Below are positions 1-7,639 of a stretch of DNA of 40,267 nucleotides, piece after piece; positions within the stretch are counted from its first letter, which is position 1; each line of letters opens with the position of its first letter. Location: contig NZ_JABXKM010000097.1 of the NCBI RefSeq assembly GCF_017115025.1, positions 1 through 40,267 of the forward strand, written 5' to 3'. The notes beneath the pieces are model-generated. The model did not search any database and was not told the DNA's origin. It saw only the letters and a list, made by a program, of their open reading frames with translations. The position numbers and the translations under genes were made by a program. Source of the DNA: Nostoc sp. NOS(2021) (GTDB lineage: Bacteria; Cyanobacteriota; Cyanobacteriia; Cyanobacteriales; Nostocaceae).

Positions 1-278
1 GAGGCAGGGCAAGACTTTTATCTTAATAAGCTTGATATGCACATGATGCTCAATTTTTAAAGTGCGTAAGTCCTAATCTCTTTTTTCTTTCTTCCCTTTG
101 CGTCCTTCTCTAACGAGACGCTCCGCGTTCACGTAGTGTCTTGAAGAGAAGGCGTTCTTGGCGGTTTGTTTCCTTATCTATATTTTTTACAACTCATTTA
201 GTATTGCTATAGTTACTTGAGAAGGCGATGTCTACGATGGGCTACGCCGAAGCAAAAGCAATCAGGTAGAATATCGGA
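1..278. other. Intergenic, repeat-derived DNA at window edge
   Basis: No coding region can be supported here. The stretch around 110-160 and 220-260 holds GC-rich fragments of the GAGACGCTCCGCG and GGCGATGTCTACGA kind that recur dispersed elsewhere in this window (7441-7540, 18990-19070, 21140-21170, 38945-39000). Any gene ending left of position 1 cannot be seen. Confidence 0.5.
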
Positions 279-1556
279 TTAATAAGTCCAGTTTTGCTTG
301 GTCTGCAAACTATAGGTTCCATCTTTCACATTCACCCGCTCAGGAATCAAATTTATATCTCTAAATATATTTGCTTGATGCTGTAAGGCCGTGAGGGATT
401 GGTCGTCAATCGGAATGATGGCGCGTTCGCCACTACGTTGCTGTAAAGTTTCGACGATGGATGGATCGATTTCATGATGCTCTGCCAATCGTTGAACAGC
501 TTCTAATTCCTGTCTCTTAGCCCAAGCTCCAGCTTCGTTTACCTCTTCTAAAATCACCTTGAGCAAGTCGGGATAGTCGCGTACCAACTCTGGAATCGCG
601 TAGTAATAGGTCGGAACTTCTACGGAGGTTTTATCACCAAATATGCTCTCTAAGTCTGCAATCGAGCGTCCTGGGTAAGCGCTTCGGGCTTGAGTGGTTG
701 TGTAGGGAACCCAAATCACCCAAGCATCGATTTCACCCCGGCGGAATCGGGGCAGCGCCTCCGGTTGTGTCAGATAAACTGGCTCAATGTCGCTAAAATC
801 GAGGCCGACTTTTGCCAGCGATCGCACAAGTATATAATGTGCGCTTGAGCCTTTGTCAAAAGCGATCTTCTTACCCTTCAGGTCGGCAAGGGTCTGAATC
901 GGCGAATTTTCCGGCACCAGAATCGCTTGACCTTTGGCAGAGGTATATTTTTCTTTAGCTACTCGCACAAATACATGATCCGCAGCTTGAGAGAAGATGC
1001 TGGCCGTACCGCCGCCACCGCAGAAGTCAATCGTCCCGTTGCTGAGTGCTTCTATCAGAGAAGATGCTGATAAAAAGCTTGTCCAGGTGACACTCAGCCC
1101 ATAAGGTCGCAAACGCGTTTCCAGCAAGCCTTGATCACGGAGAACTTCCAGATTTGTCATCCCCTCTGGATATCCCATTTTCAGTTGCTTGAGCCGCCGC
1201 GCTTGCTCGGCTAAGGGCGTGTTGCTAGATCGACCAGAACGGTTAGAAAACCAGCGATCCAAAACTACACAGAAAATTATGCCCCCCATAAAAAGTCCCA
1301 CGGTTTCGAGTAACCGAGTTGTGGAGTTTTCGGGTATTTTGAACTGATTCATTAGAGAGGAGAGCTGATTACCAGATTCAGAAGCGGCAATAGCATGACC
1401 GTCAAAAACTAGAGTCAAGACCAAAATCAAGACAAGGCCGATGCAAAATAGAACTGCAAACCTGTAGGTAGCCGATCTACGAGTGGCTGATCTGAGCGAC
1501 CGTAAGATGTTTTGACCTGTGCATCTAGGCACAAGGTCAATCAAACGGCTAATCAT
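279..1556 (-). CDS. ABC transporter substrate-binding protein, NMT1/SsuA-like
   Basis: A 425-residue protein whose central and C-terminal part reads as a periplasmic solute receptor of the NMT1/THI5/SsuA/TauA class (nitrate, sulfonate, taurine or pyrimidine-type ligands). Typical elements are a ligand-lobe GTIDFCGGGGTAS near residue 174, a 'PIQTLADLKGKKIAFDKGSS' hinge near 219 and the 'RFRRGEIDAWVIW' block near 271. The N-terminus is odd: a hydrophobic stretch at about residues 32-57 and a second at about 85-103 precede the receptor domain, so it may be membrane-tethered rather than freely secreted. The ATG at 1556 has an AAGGAG ribosome site about five bases upstream. No permease or ATPase gene is adjacent, so it is an orphan receptor here. 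The ligand cannot be told from sequence. Confidence 0.85.
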   Translation of the reverse strand: MISRLIDLVPRCTGQNILRSLRSATRRSATYRFAVLFCIGLVLILVLTLVFDGHAIAASESGNQLSSLMNQFKIPENSTTRLLETVGLFMGGIIFCVVLDRWFSNRSGRSSNTPLAEQARRLKQLKMGYPEGMTNLEVLRDQGLLETRLRPYGLSVTWTSFLSASSLIEALSNGTIDFCGGGGTASIFSQAADHVFVRVAKEKYTSAKGQAILVPENSPIQTLADLKGKKIAFDKGSSAHYILVRSLAKVGLDFSDIEPVYLTQPEALPRFRRGEIDAWVIWVPYTTTQARSAYPGRSIADLESIFGDKTSVEVPTYYYAIPELVRDYPDLLKVILEEVNEAGAWAKRQELEAVQRLAEHHEIDPSIVETLQQRSGERAIIPIDDQSLTALQHQANIFRDINLIPERVNVKDGTYSLQTKQNWTY

Positions 1557-1779
1557 AATGACTCCTTTGATAAATAATAGCTAATGGACATTGCCGGATG
1601 AATTGGAGATAGGAGATAAAGTCAAAGCACCGCTTAATATGTATAAACTACCAGATTTGCTCTGAGTTACACCCAATATGCGATACTCACATTATCATAT
1701 CGATATTGTGGGAATTATCTACAACGGTTGAGCGATCGCTAGTTTCGGTCATCAGATAGGTGTTGAGTGAGGGATAGTG
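1557..1779. promoter_or_regulatory. Divergent promoter region with palindromic site
   Basis: The gap between the substrate-binding protein and the CadD-like transporter, read outward in both directions. An imperfect palindrome at 1688-1710 (CACA and TGTG ends around ATATCGATAT) is a candidate operator, possibly for a metal-responsive regulator given the CadD-like gene. No regulator gene lies next to it, so this role is inference. Confidence 0.35.
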
Positions 1780-2448
1780 ATGGATTGGTTAATTGCAACA
1801 ATTAAGATCGGGCTAGCTGCGGCTGTAGCAACAACCTTTGACGACAATATTTATCTGACTGCCTTCTTTAGTGAGGTTAATCGGACTTTTCGTCCTCAAC
1901 ATGTTGTGGTTGGTGAACTTCTAGGGTTCACGGCATTAGTAGCAGTAAGTTTTCTTGGTTTCTTACTCGGTCTAGCAATTCCTGAGACTTGGATTGGTCT
2001 ACTGGGGATTTTGCCGATACTCATTGGCTTGAACAATTTGTTCAACCTGAATAAGGATGATTCAGCCGAAGATAAGTCAGCTAATCTGAAAAGAAACTCT
2101 AAATTTCGAGGATTTGATTCCAGAAAGCGATCGCTCTGGGACGTAATCCGCGATCCGCAGACCTATCGCGTCTCTGCGGTTACAATTTCTAACGGCGGTA
2201 ACAATCTTGGGATCTATATTCCCCTGTTTGCCACTAGCTCAATCCAAAATCTGTCTGTAATCATACCAGTTTGCTATTTCATTGTTTTCTGCTGGCTGTT
2301 TATGTCCTATAGTCTGACACATCTACCTGGTATCGCTTTGGTACTCAGCCGTTATGCTCGTAAGATTTTCCCCTTCGTGCTGATGTGGCTGGGTTACAGA
2401 ATTCTGATGGACAGCGAATCCTATCGTCTTTTTCTACCGAAAACTTGA
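1780..2448 (+). CDS. CadD-like cadmium/heavy-metal resistance transporter
   Basis: A 222-residue integral membrane protein of the CadD family (cadmium resistance transporters, LysE superfamily fold). The N-terminus has the diagnostic 'ATTFDDNIYLTAFF' segment, with paired acidic residues in the first membrane helix. It is followed by further helices at about 40-60 and 65-85, then a soluble charged loop (about 88-120) and three C-terminal helices with 'VTISNGGNNLGIYIPLF' near 135. Family members are thought to export or sequester Cd2+ at the inner membrane. A GTG three bases upstream also opens the frame, but GAGGGA at 1769-1774 sits better for the ATG at 1780. Single gene, divergent from its left neighbour. 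Confidence 0.8.
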   Translation: MDWLIATIKIGLAAAVATTFDDNIYLTAFFSEVNRTFRPQHVVVGELLGFTALVAVSFLGFLLGLAIPETWIGLLGILPILIGLNNLFNLNKDDSAEDKSANLKRNSKFRGFDSRKRSLWDVIRDPQTYRVSAVTISNGGNNLGIYIPLFATSSIQNLSVIIPVCYFIVFCWLFMSYSLTHLPGIALVLSRYARKIFPFVLMWLGYRILMDSESYRLFLPKT

Positions 2449-3060
2449 CAGATAAAGGTTATCAAGGTATCCAAAAAATCGATGGCAACAGTATGGTGTT
2501 GTAGCACTTGCTGTTGCTCAGAGCTAAACTACCAGAAATAGTCACGCATTCTCCACGACTAAAGTCAGGGGCTTTTAGTAGAGAAAGAAAAATAGCGGCT
2601 TGGTTCCTCTACAGGTTCCGAAATATCCCCCAACTATCAGAAGAAGTTTGCTGAGAGTCTGAAGGGTAAAGTCAATGGAGCTTAACTCGTGCATTTTCAG
2701 TTACGTTTTGTAGCGTATTCAATCAATTCATTCAGGAAATAAAACAATCGCCTGTCACAGTCATACCAGAAGCCAGAGTAATAGTTAAATGTAACTAAGT
2801 AGAACGGCGTTAATAGTTAAAGGTTTGTAGTAAGCGGCTCTAGCCTAGCCCTGTGAAAGTGACTTGTAAAATCTTTCTTTCTCTGGTTCCTCTGCGTCTA
2901 GAGTGCTTTATAAGTTATTTATTGAACCGCAGAGACAAGGGCTTCAGCCCTCTCTACGAGAGACTACGCGAACAAAACCAGCCAACTTATTTTTTTAACA
3001 TTACTTAACATACTTTGATTTATTCTCGCCTACTTAACTTAGTGAACAAAGGAGATATCG
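2449..3060. other. 612-bp intergenic region, no gene seen
   Basis: No open frame of convincing length or codon use. It contains two AATAGTTAAA direct repeats (around 2785 and 2812), a degenerate dispersed GC-rich repeat near 2940-2975 (CTCTCTACGAGAGACTACGCG) and, at its right end, the strong ribosome site AAGGAG (3049-3054) for the next gene. I see no recognisable Mg2+ riboswitch despite the mgtA-type gene downstream. Confidence 0.5.
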
Positions 3061-3474
3061 ATGAGAACAAAAGCAGGACTGTGGATTGACCATAGGAAAG
3101 CTATTGTCGTGGCTGTTACAGAGAAAGGGGAAGAGATAAGGGAGATAATATCAAATGAGGTAGAAAAACAACTTCGGCGTTCTGGTGATTCACCTCTGAA
3201 GGGTACTTATGAATCACTTCAGATACCGGCAGATGATAGCCGCCAGAGAAATTTTACGGGACAGCTCAACATTTACTATGATGCGGTCATTGCGAGTATT
3301 CGTGATGCAGAGGCTATTGTGATATTTGGCCCGGGTGAAGCAAAGGATGAACTGAAAAAACGTCTTGAAAAAAATAACCTTGGTGGCCGCGTCGTAGGTA
3401 TTGAAACAGTTGACAAGATGACGGATCATCAAATTGCGGCGAAGATTCGACAGCACTTTGTCCAGTCGCGTTAG
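3061..3474 (+). CDS. Small eRF1-domain-3-like (baeRF-type) protein
   Basis: A 137-residue soluble protein. It opens 'KAGLWIDHRKAIVVAV', a strand pattern seen in bacterial proteins related to the archaeo-eukaryotic release factor domain (baeRF/eRF1-like and 'host attachment'/translational-machinery proteins). The middle 'AEAIVIFGPGEAKDELKKRL' resembles the eRF1 C-terminal domain core, where a GPGE-like loop precedes a helix. The family assignment is by eye and moderate. The start has an AAGGAG six bases upstream. It ends 31 bp before the MgtA-type ATPase on the same strand, so co-transcription is likely. It lacks the GGQ loop of peptide-release factors, so a direct termination role is unlikely. 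Confidence 0.65.
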   Translation: MRTKAGLWIDHRKAIVVAVTEKGEEIREIISNEVEKQLRRSGDSPLKGTYESLQIPADDSRQRNFTGQLNIYYDAVIASIRDAEAIVIFGPGEAKDELKKRLEKNNLGGRVVGIETVDKMTDHQIAAKIRQHFVQSR

Positions 3475-3505
3475 GCACCCAAAAGATTTACCGCAAATCA
3501 AACCG

Positions 3506-6049
3506 ATGAATCCCCAACTCTCCGTATTTTGGAGCTTACCCACGGATCAGGTGCTTCAGCAGACGCACTCTACAACCGCAGGCTTAAGCCGTCAAGATGC
3601 AAAACAACGCCTGAGCGAGTACGGCGCAAACAGCCTCAAACAAAAACACAAATCGAGCGCATTGATGCTGTTGCTCAATCAGTTCAAGAGTCCGATTATC
3701 TTGATTCTGATTTTTGCGGCGGTACTATCGATTTTTCTTCGAGATGTGGCAGATGCGACGATCATTTTGGCGATCGTTCTGATCAGTGGGCTATTAGGAT
3801 TTTGGCAGGAGCGAGGAGCCTCGAATGCCGTCGAAAAATTATTGGCGTTAGTGCAAGTTAAAGCAACTGTTTTGCGGGATGGTCAATCTCAAGAAATCCC
3901 CAATGAGGAAGTAGTCAGGGGCGACATTGTATTGCTTTGTGCAGGTAAAAATATTCCGGGCGACTGTCTAGTTTTAGAGTCGAAAGATTTATCGGTGGGT
4001 GAAGCAGCACTGACAGGAGAAACCTATCCGGTTGACAAGCTAAGTGGGGTATTGCCGGCTGAAACTGGACTGGCCCAACGCAGCAATTCCCTGTATATGG
4101 GAACTAATGTTATTAGTGGAACGGCGAAAGCAGTAGTCGTTCATACTGGGAAAGAAACTGAATTCGGCAAAGTATCGGAACGCCTGAAACTCAGACCTCC
4201 CGAAACAGAATTTGAAAGGGGACTGGGCAAGTTTGGCTACTTTCTCATGGAAGTAACGCTAATTTTGGTAGTTCTAATTTTTGTTGCCAACGTCTACCTC
4301 CATCGCCCAGTGCTGGAATCCCTTCTGTTTTCTCTGGCGCTGGCGGTGGGTTTAACTCCCCAACTGCTACCTGCGATCGTTAGCGTTAACCTGGCTCGTG
4401 GTGCCAAGAAAATGGCGAAAAAGCAGGTGATTGTGAAGCGCTTACCCGCGATCGAAAACTTTGGCAGTATGAATGTGTTTTGCACCGATAAGACAGGTAC
4501 GCTGACAGAAGGAGAGGTGAAAATTCACTCTGCGGTTGATGTGGAAGGAAAAGAAAGCGTTGGCGGAGCCTCGCCGCAGGCGACTCGCGTTCTACTTTAT
4601 GCTTATTTGAATGCCGCCTCTGAGTCGGGTTATGTGAATGCGATCGATGCAGCGATTCGTGAATACAAAACATTCGATATTTCTGGCTATCAAAAGCTAG
4701 ATGAAGTGCCTTATGACTTTAACCGCAAACGTCTAAGCATTCTATTCAAGAAAGAGGGTACGCATCTGATTGTCACTAAAGGCGCACTGAAAAATATTCT
4801 GGATGTTTGCTCAACCGTTGAGACTGCTGAAGGGAAAACGAGCAATATTGTAGACCAGCGACAAAAACTCCAGCAACAGGCTGAAGATTTGGGTAGTAAG
4901 GGATTTAGAACCTTGGGTGTGGCTTATCGCGATTTTAATCAAGATTCTTTCAGCAAAGATGATGAAACGAACATGACATTTCTCGGCTACCTTGCTCTCT
5001 TCGATCCGCCAAAAGCTGGCATCGCTGACACCCTCAAAGAATTGCAATTGCTGGGAGTCACCCCGAAGATGATTACCGGAGACAGTAAGGCGGTTGCTAT
5101 GAGTATCATTCAGCAGGTAGGACTGCCTGAACCAAAGGCGTTGACAGGCTCCGAACTAGAAAAGCTCAGTGATGAAGCCTTGATGCAGCGAGTACAAGAT
5201 ACAAATGTCTTTGCCGAGGTAGAGCCAAACCAAAAAGAGCGGATCATTATCGCCCTCAAAAAAGCCGGGAATGTAGTTGGATATCTGGGAGATGGCATTA
5301 ACGATGCCTCTGCGCTTCATGCTGCCGATGTCGGCATCTCAGTCGAGAGCGCAGTTGATGTCGCCAAGGAAGCCGCTGACATTGTGTTGATGGCAAAGGA
5401 TTTGAATGTCCTCGTCGAAGGCGTAAAGGAAGGACGGGTGACATTTGCCAACACTTTAAAATATGTATTTATGGCAACTAGCGCCAATTTTGGGAATATG
5501 TTTAGCATGGCGGGAATTTCTCTGTTTCTGCCCTTTTTGCCGCTGCTGCCCAGTCAGATTTTGCTGACGAACCTCCTAACCGATTTCCCGGAATTAACGA
5601 TCGCTACCGATCGTGTAGACAAGGAGTTAGTCAACAAACCCCGGCGGATGGATATCAAGTTTATCCGCAACTTCATGATTGTGTTTGGTTTGCTGAGTTC
5701 AATATTTGATTACCTGACATTTGGGGCGTTGCTGTTGCTGCTGCACGCTCAACCAGAACAGTTTAGAACCGGCTGGTTTTTGGAGTCTGTAATCTCCGCT
5801 TCGCTGGTTGTGCTAGTCGTTCGTACCCGCCAATCTATTGTCAACAGTAAGCCAGGAAAATACTTGTTGACGGCAACGCTGGCAACTATCGGAGTGACAA
5901 TAATCATTCCCTGGACACCTTTGGCAACCCTACTCGGATTTCAACCGTTGCCGTTGAGTTTTGTGCTGGTTCTGGGGGCGATCGTGCTGTTCTACGTTAC
6001 TGCTGCCGAGAATGTGAAACGAGTGTTTTACAGCCGCGTAAAATTTTAG
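3506..6049 (+). CDS. mgtA: Magnesium-translocating P-type ATPase (MgtA-type)
   Basis: An 847-residue P3B-type ATPase of the inner membrane that would import Mg2+ using ATP. In order it shows an N-terminal cation-ATPase domain (about 5-75), two membrane helices (60-80, 88-105), the actuator loop with TGE at 170-172, helices at 245-290, the phosphorylation motif CTDKTGTLTEG with Asp328, a nucleotide domain, DPPKAG, MITGD near 522, GDGINDAS near 595 and C-terminal helices to the end. 'LARGAKKMAKKQVIVKRLPAIENFG' before DKTGT is the MgtA/MgtB signature. The helix-4 motif reads GLTPQLLP, with Gln286 where enterobacterial MgtA has Glu as I recall it. The frame is open 72 bases further upstream, but that would overlap the preceding gene; ATG at 3506 gives the usual family N-terminus. 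Confidence 0.92.
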   Translation: MNPQLSVFWSLPTDQVLQQTHSTTAGLSRQDAKQRLSEYGANSLKQKHKSSALMLLLNQFKSPIILILIFAAVLSIFLRDVADATIILAIVLISGLLGFWQERGASNAVEKLLALVQVKATVLRDGQSQEIPNEEVVRGDIVLLCAGKNIPGDCLVLESKDLSVGEAALTGETYPVDKLSGVLPAETGLAQRSNSLYMGTNVISGTAKAVVVHTGKETEFGKVSERLKLRPPETEFERGLGKFGYFLMEVTLILVVLIFVANVYLHRPVLESLLFSLALAVGLTPQLLPAIVSVNLARGAKKMAKKQVIVKRLPAIENFGSMNVFCTDKTGTLTEGEVKIHSAVDVEGKESVGGASPQATRVLLYAYLNAASESGYVNAIDAAIREYKTFDISGYQKLDEVPYDFNRKRLSILFKKEGTHLIVTKGALKNILDVCSTVETAEGKTSNIVDQRQKLQQQAEDLGSKGFRTLGVAYRDFNQDSFSKDDETNMTFLGYLALFDPPKAGIADTLKELQLLGVTPKMITGDSKAVAMSIIQQVGLPEPKALTGSELEKLSDEALMQRVQDTNVFAEVEPNQKERIIIALKKAGNVVGYLGDGINDASALHAADVGISVESAVDVAKEAADIVLMAKDLNVLVEGVKEGRVTFANTLKYVFMATSANFGNMFSMAGISLFLPFLPLLPSQILLTNLLTDFPELTIATDRVDKELVNKPRRMDIKFIRNFMIVFGLLSSIFDYLTFGALLLLLHAQPEQFRTGWFLESVISASLVVLVVRTRQSIVNSKPGKYLLTATLATIGVTIIIPWTPLATLLGFQPLPLSFVLVLGAIVLFYVTAAENVKRVFYSRVKF

Positions 6050-6336
6050 TCAACTCATTGCTCTAGTTGCTCAGTGCTTGAATGGGTGAAACCCGCAGCA
6101 ATTTTGTCTTTCCACCCGTGTCGGAACCAAACTTCGCTAATCTCTAATTCCCAAAACCTGCTTAACAGAAATATTTAATTTTTATTAAAAATATCTAGGT
6201 TTGCAAAACAACAATTTTTGTCGCATTTATTTACATAAACTGCATGACTCTATTGAGGTTTGTAAATATTTTGTATTTCTGCAAGGAATATTCCTTTAGA
6301 CTTAATTTCAATCGAAAAATGTGGGGATAAACACAA
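6050..6336. other. Intergenic region after mgtA
   Basis: AT-rich 287 bp without a supportable gene or strong hairpin terminator. The right end is the likely promoter of the small membrane protein at 6337, with GGGGAT about ten bases before its ATG. Confidence 0.4.
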
Positions 6337-6657
6337 ATGCATTCGTTAAATATATTTTGTCACGAATTTGTAGTTGCTGTTTCCTTTGTAGCTTGCATTA
6401 TTGGACTGGTGTTACTGTGGGATGGTAAGCAGCAAAAAAATGAGATGGAAGAAACAGAGCGGATTCTGTTTAGAATGAGCTTTAGTTACTGGCTAGTTTA
6501 CTGTGTAGCCTTTGGTATAGAGAAAATAGTTTTACCCGACTGGGAATCTGTACTTATGACTTTGAAGATAACTACAGCTTTGTCATATTTCTTAACTTTT
6601 TCTTGCATTGTTAGTCTGCCACTACACAAATTTGCGGTACACCGTGTTGAGGAATAG
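6337..6657 (+). CDS. Small hypothetical membrane protein
   Basis: A 106-residue protein not recognised as a named family. Hydrophobic stretches at about residues 10-28, 47-63 and 76-97 suggest three membrane helices, joined by a charged loop (about 30-45, rich in Lys, Glu and Gln) and ending in a short basic/acidic tail. The ATG at 6337 is preceded by a weak purine-rich site. It stands alone between the mgtA-type gene and the convergent DUF2103 gene. Composition and codon use look like those of neighbouring genes, so I consider it a real gene. Confidence 0.6.
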   Translation: MHSLNIFCHEFVVAVSFVACIIGLVLLWDGKQQKNEMEETERILFRMSFSYWLVYCVAFGIEKIVLPDWESVLMTLKITTALSYFLTFSCIVSLPLHKFAVHRVEE

Positions 6658-6677
6658 TTATTGGGCATTGGGCATGA

Positions 6678-7001
6678 TTAAGATTTCATGGCGATCGCTA
6701 ATGCCGTTTCCAGTTCTGACTGCGCTAAAGGGGTCAAAATGAACACCTCTTGTACCGTCTTCCCTTGCCGTGCAATTACTTTATAGCCGCCGCGAATCGG
6801 TACTGAGACACGCAATTGCATTTTCGGACAATGACCTCTTGCCCGCCCAATCACTCCCGGCGTCACGGTTTGGATGCCATCCTGGTGACAAAGACGTTCT
6901 AAAATGGGGATGAGACCAGAAAGATGTGTCGAGTGATTCCAAACCAGTCTGGCAGCTTTTTGCGAAGCCGCCCGGAGGGGATCTACGGTGGGTTTGCCCA
7001 T
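6678..7001 (-). CDS. DUF2103 family putative metal-binding protein
   Basis: A 107-residue protein matching the cyanobacterial DUF2103 family as I recall it. The core 'LVWNHSTHLSGLIPILERL' is followed by a basic segment with 'PGVIGRARGHCPKMQLRVS', a Gly-Gly-Tyr turn and 'KVIARQGKTVQEVFILT'. His and Cys residues (His24, His27, His40, and the H-C pair near 58-59) underlie the 'metal-binding' label; the molecular role is unknown. Its ATG lies five bases after the clpS stop codon, so the two are one transcription unit and probably translationally coupled. Confidence 0.75.
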   Translation of the reverse strand: MGKPTVDPLRAASQKAARLVWNHSTHLSGLIPILERLCHQDGIQTVTPGVIGRARGHCPKMQLRVSVPIRGGYKVIARQGKTVQEVFILTPLAQSELETALAIAMKS

Positions 7002-7006
7002 GATGA

Positions 7007-7333
7007 TTAAGCTGCTTCTAGAGGTGCCATTGTCAAACCTGCTCGGCGCAGCTGCTGGTGATAGAGTTCCGCAGGTTCTTGCGGGCCGACCCAGACGATC
7101 GCTTGACCTTCATAGTGTACCTGATTAGTCAGATCCCACGCGCGATCGCCAGTCATCCCCGGAATATATTTCATCAAACATTCAGCCACATGTGGGAATG
7201 TATTAAAATCATCATTTAATACAATCACTTTGTAATTCGGGTACGGCTTGCTGGTAACTTGATTAGACCGTTCAGGAGCTATAGTTGGTGCTGTGGCCAT
7301 CCCGTAAACATCTGCTGAAAGTGTCATAACCAT
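7007..7333 (-). CDS. clpS: ATP-dependent Clp protease adaptor ClpS
   Basis: A roughly 108-residue ClpS adaptor, which binds the N-domain of ClpC/ClpA and hands it N-degron substrates. The signature strand 'YKVIVLNDDFNTFPHVAECL' is present, including the Asn-Asp-Asp of the N-end pocket. The second half has the family's 'AWDLTNQVHYEGQAIVWVG' with the His-containing loop. A Pro-Pro-free N-terminal tail of about 25 residues precedes it. TTG at 7348 also opens the frame; I chose the first ATG (7333), with the one at 7327 equally possible, since no clear ribosome site decides. Cyanobacteria usually carry two ClpS proteins and this could be either. It is the first gene of a two-gene unit with the DUF2103 gene. 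Confidence 0.9.
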   Translation of the reverse strand: MVMTLSADVYGMATAPTIAPERSNQVTSKPYPNYKVIVLNDDFNTFPHVAECLMKYIPGMTGDRAWDLTNQVHYEGQAIVWVGPQEPAELYHQQLRRAGLTMAPLEAA

Positions 7334-7348
7334 AAAACAATTGAGCAA

Positions 7349-7639
7349 GATAATTTTACAAATAAATAACTAGTTTAGTCTATTGTCTGGGGAGTAGGGG
7401 CAGTGGGGAGAAATCAATTCAAAATTCAAAATTCAAAATGACGCTCGCAGACTCGCTCTAAGCGAAGCTATGCCGAAGGCTTTACGCTGCGCTAACAAAA
7501 TTCAAAATTGTTCGCGCAGCGTCTCGTAGAGAAGAAAAAGACTGGGGGACAAGGGAAATAACCAATGCCCCATGCCCAATGCCCAATGCCCAATGAATGC
7601 CCAATGACAAATGACAAATGACAAATGACAAATTACAAT
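7349..7639. repeat. Heptamer tandem repeats and dispersed repeat fragments
   Basis: No gene. The stretch 7417-7438 is a run of ATTCAAA heptamers. The stretch 7441-7540 holds GC-rich dispersed fragments (GCGCAGCGTCTCGTAGAGAAG, also at 38980-39000). From 7563 to about 7633 there are CCCAATG heptamers that pass into ACAAATG heptamers just before the stop codon of the FAD oxidoreductase. These are the short tandemly repeated repetitive sequences known from heterocystous cyanobacteria. Confidence 0.8.

Noticed and set aside
2449..3060. Mg2+ riboswitch upstream of the mgtA-type gene
   Set aside because: No M-box-like conserved stems could be found, and the region reads as repeat fragments and AT-rich DNA.
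3434..3505. 24-codon N-terminal extension of the Mg2+ ATPase
   Set aside because: It overlaps the end of the preceding gene, is Arg-rich and unlike the family N-terminus; ATG at 3506 fits.
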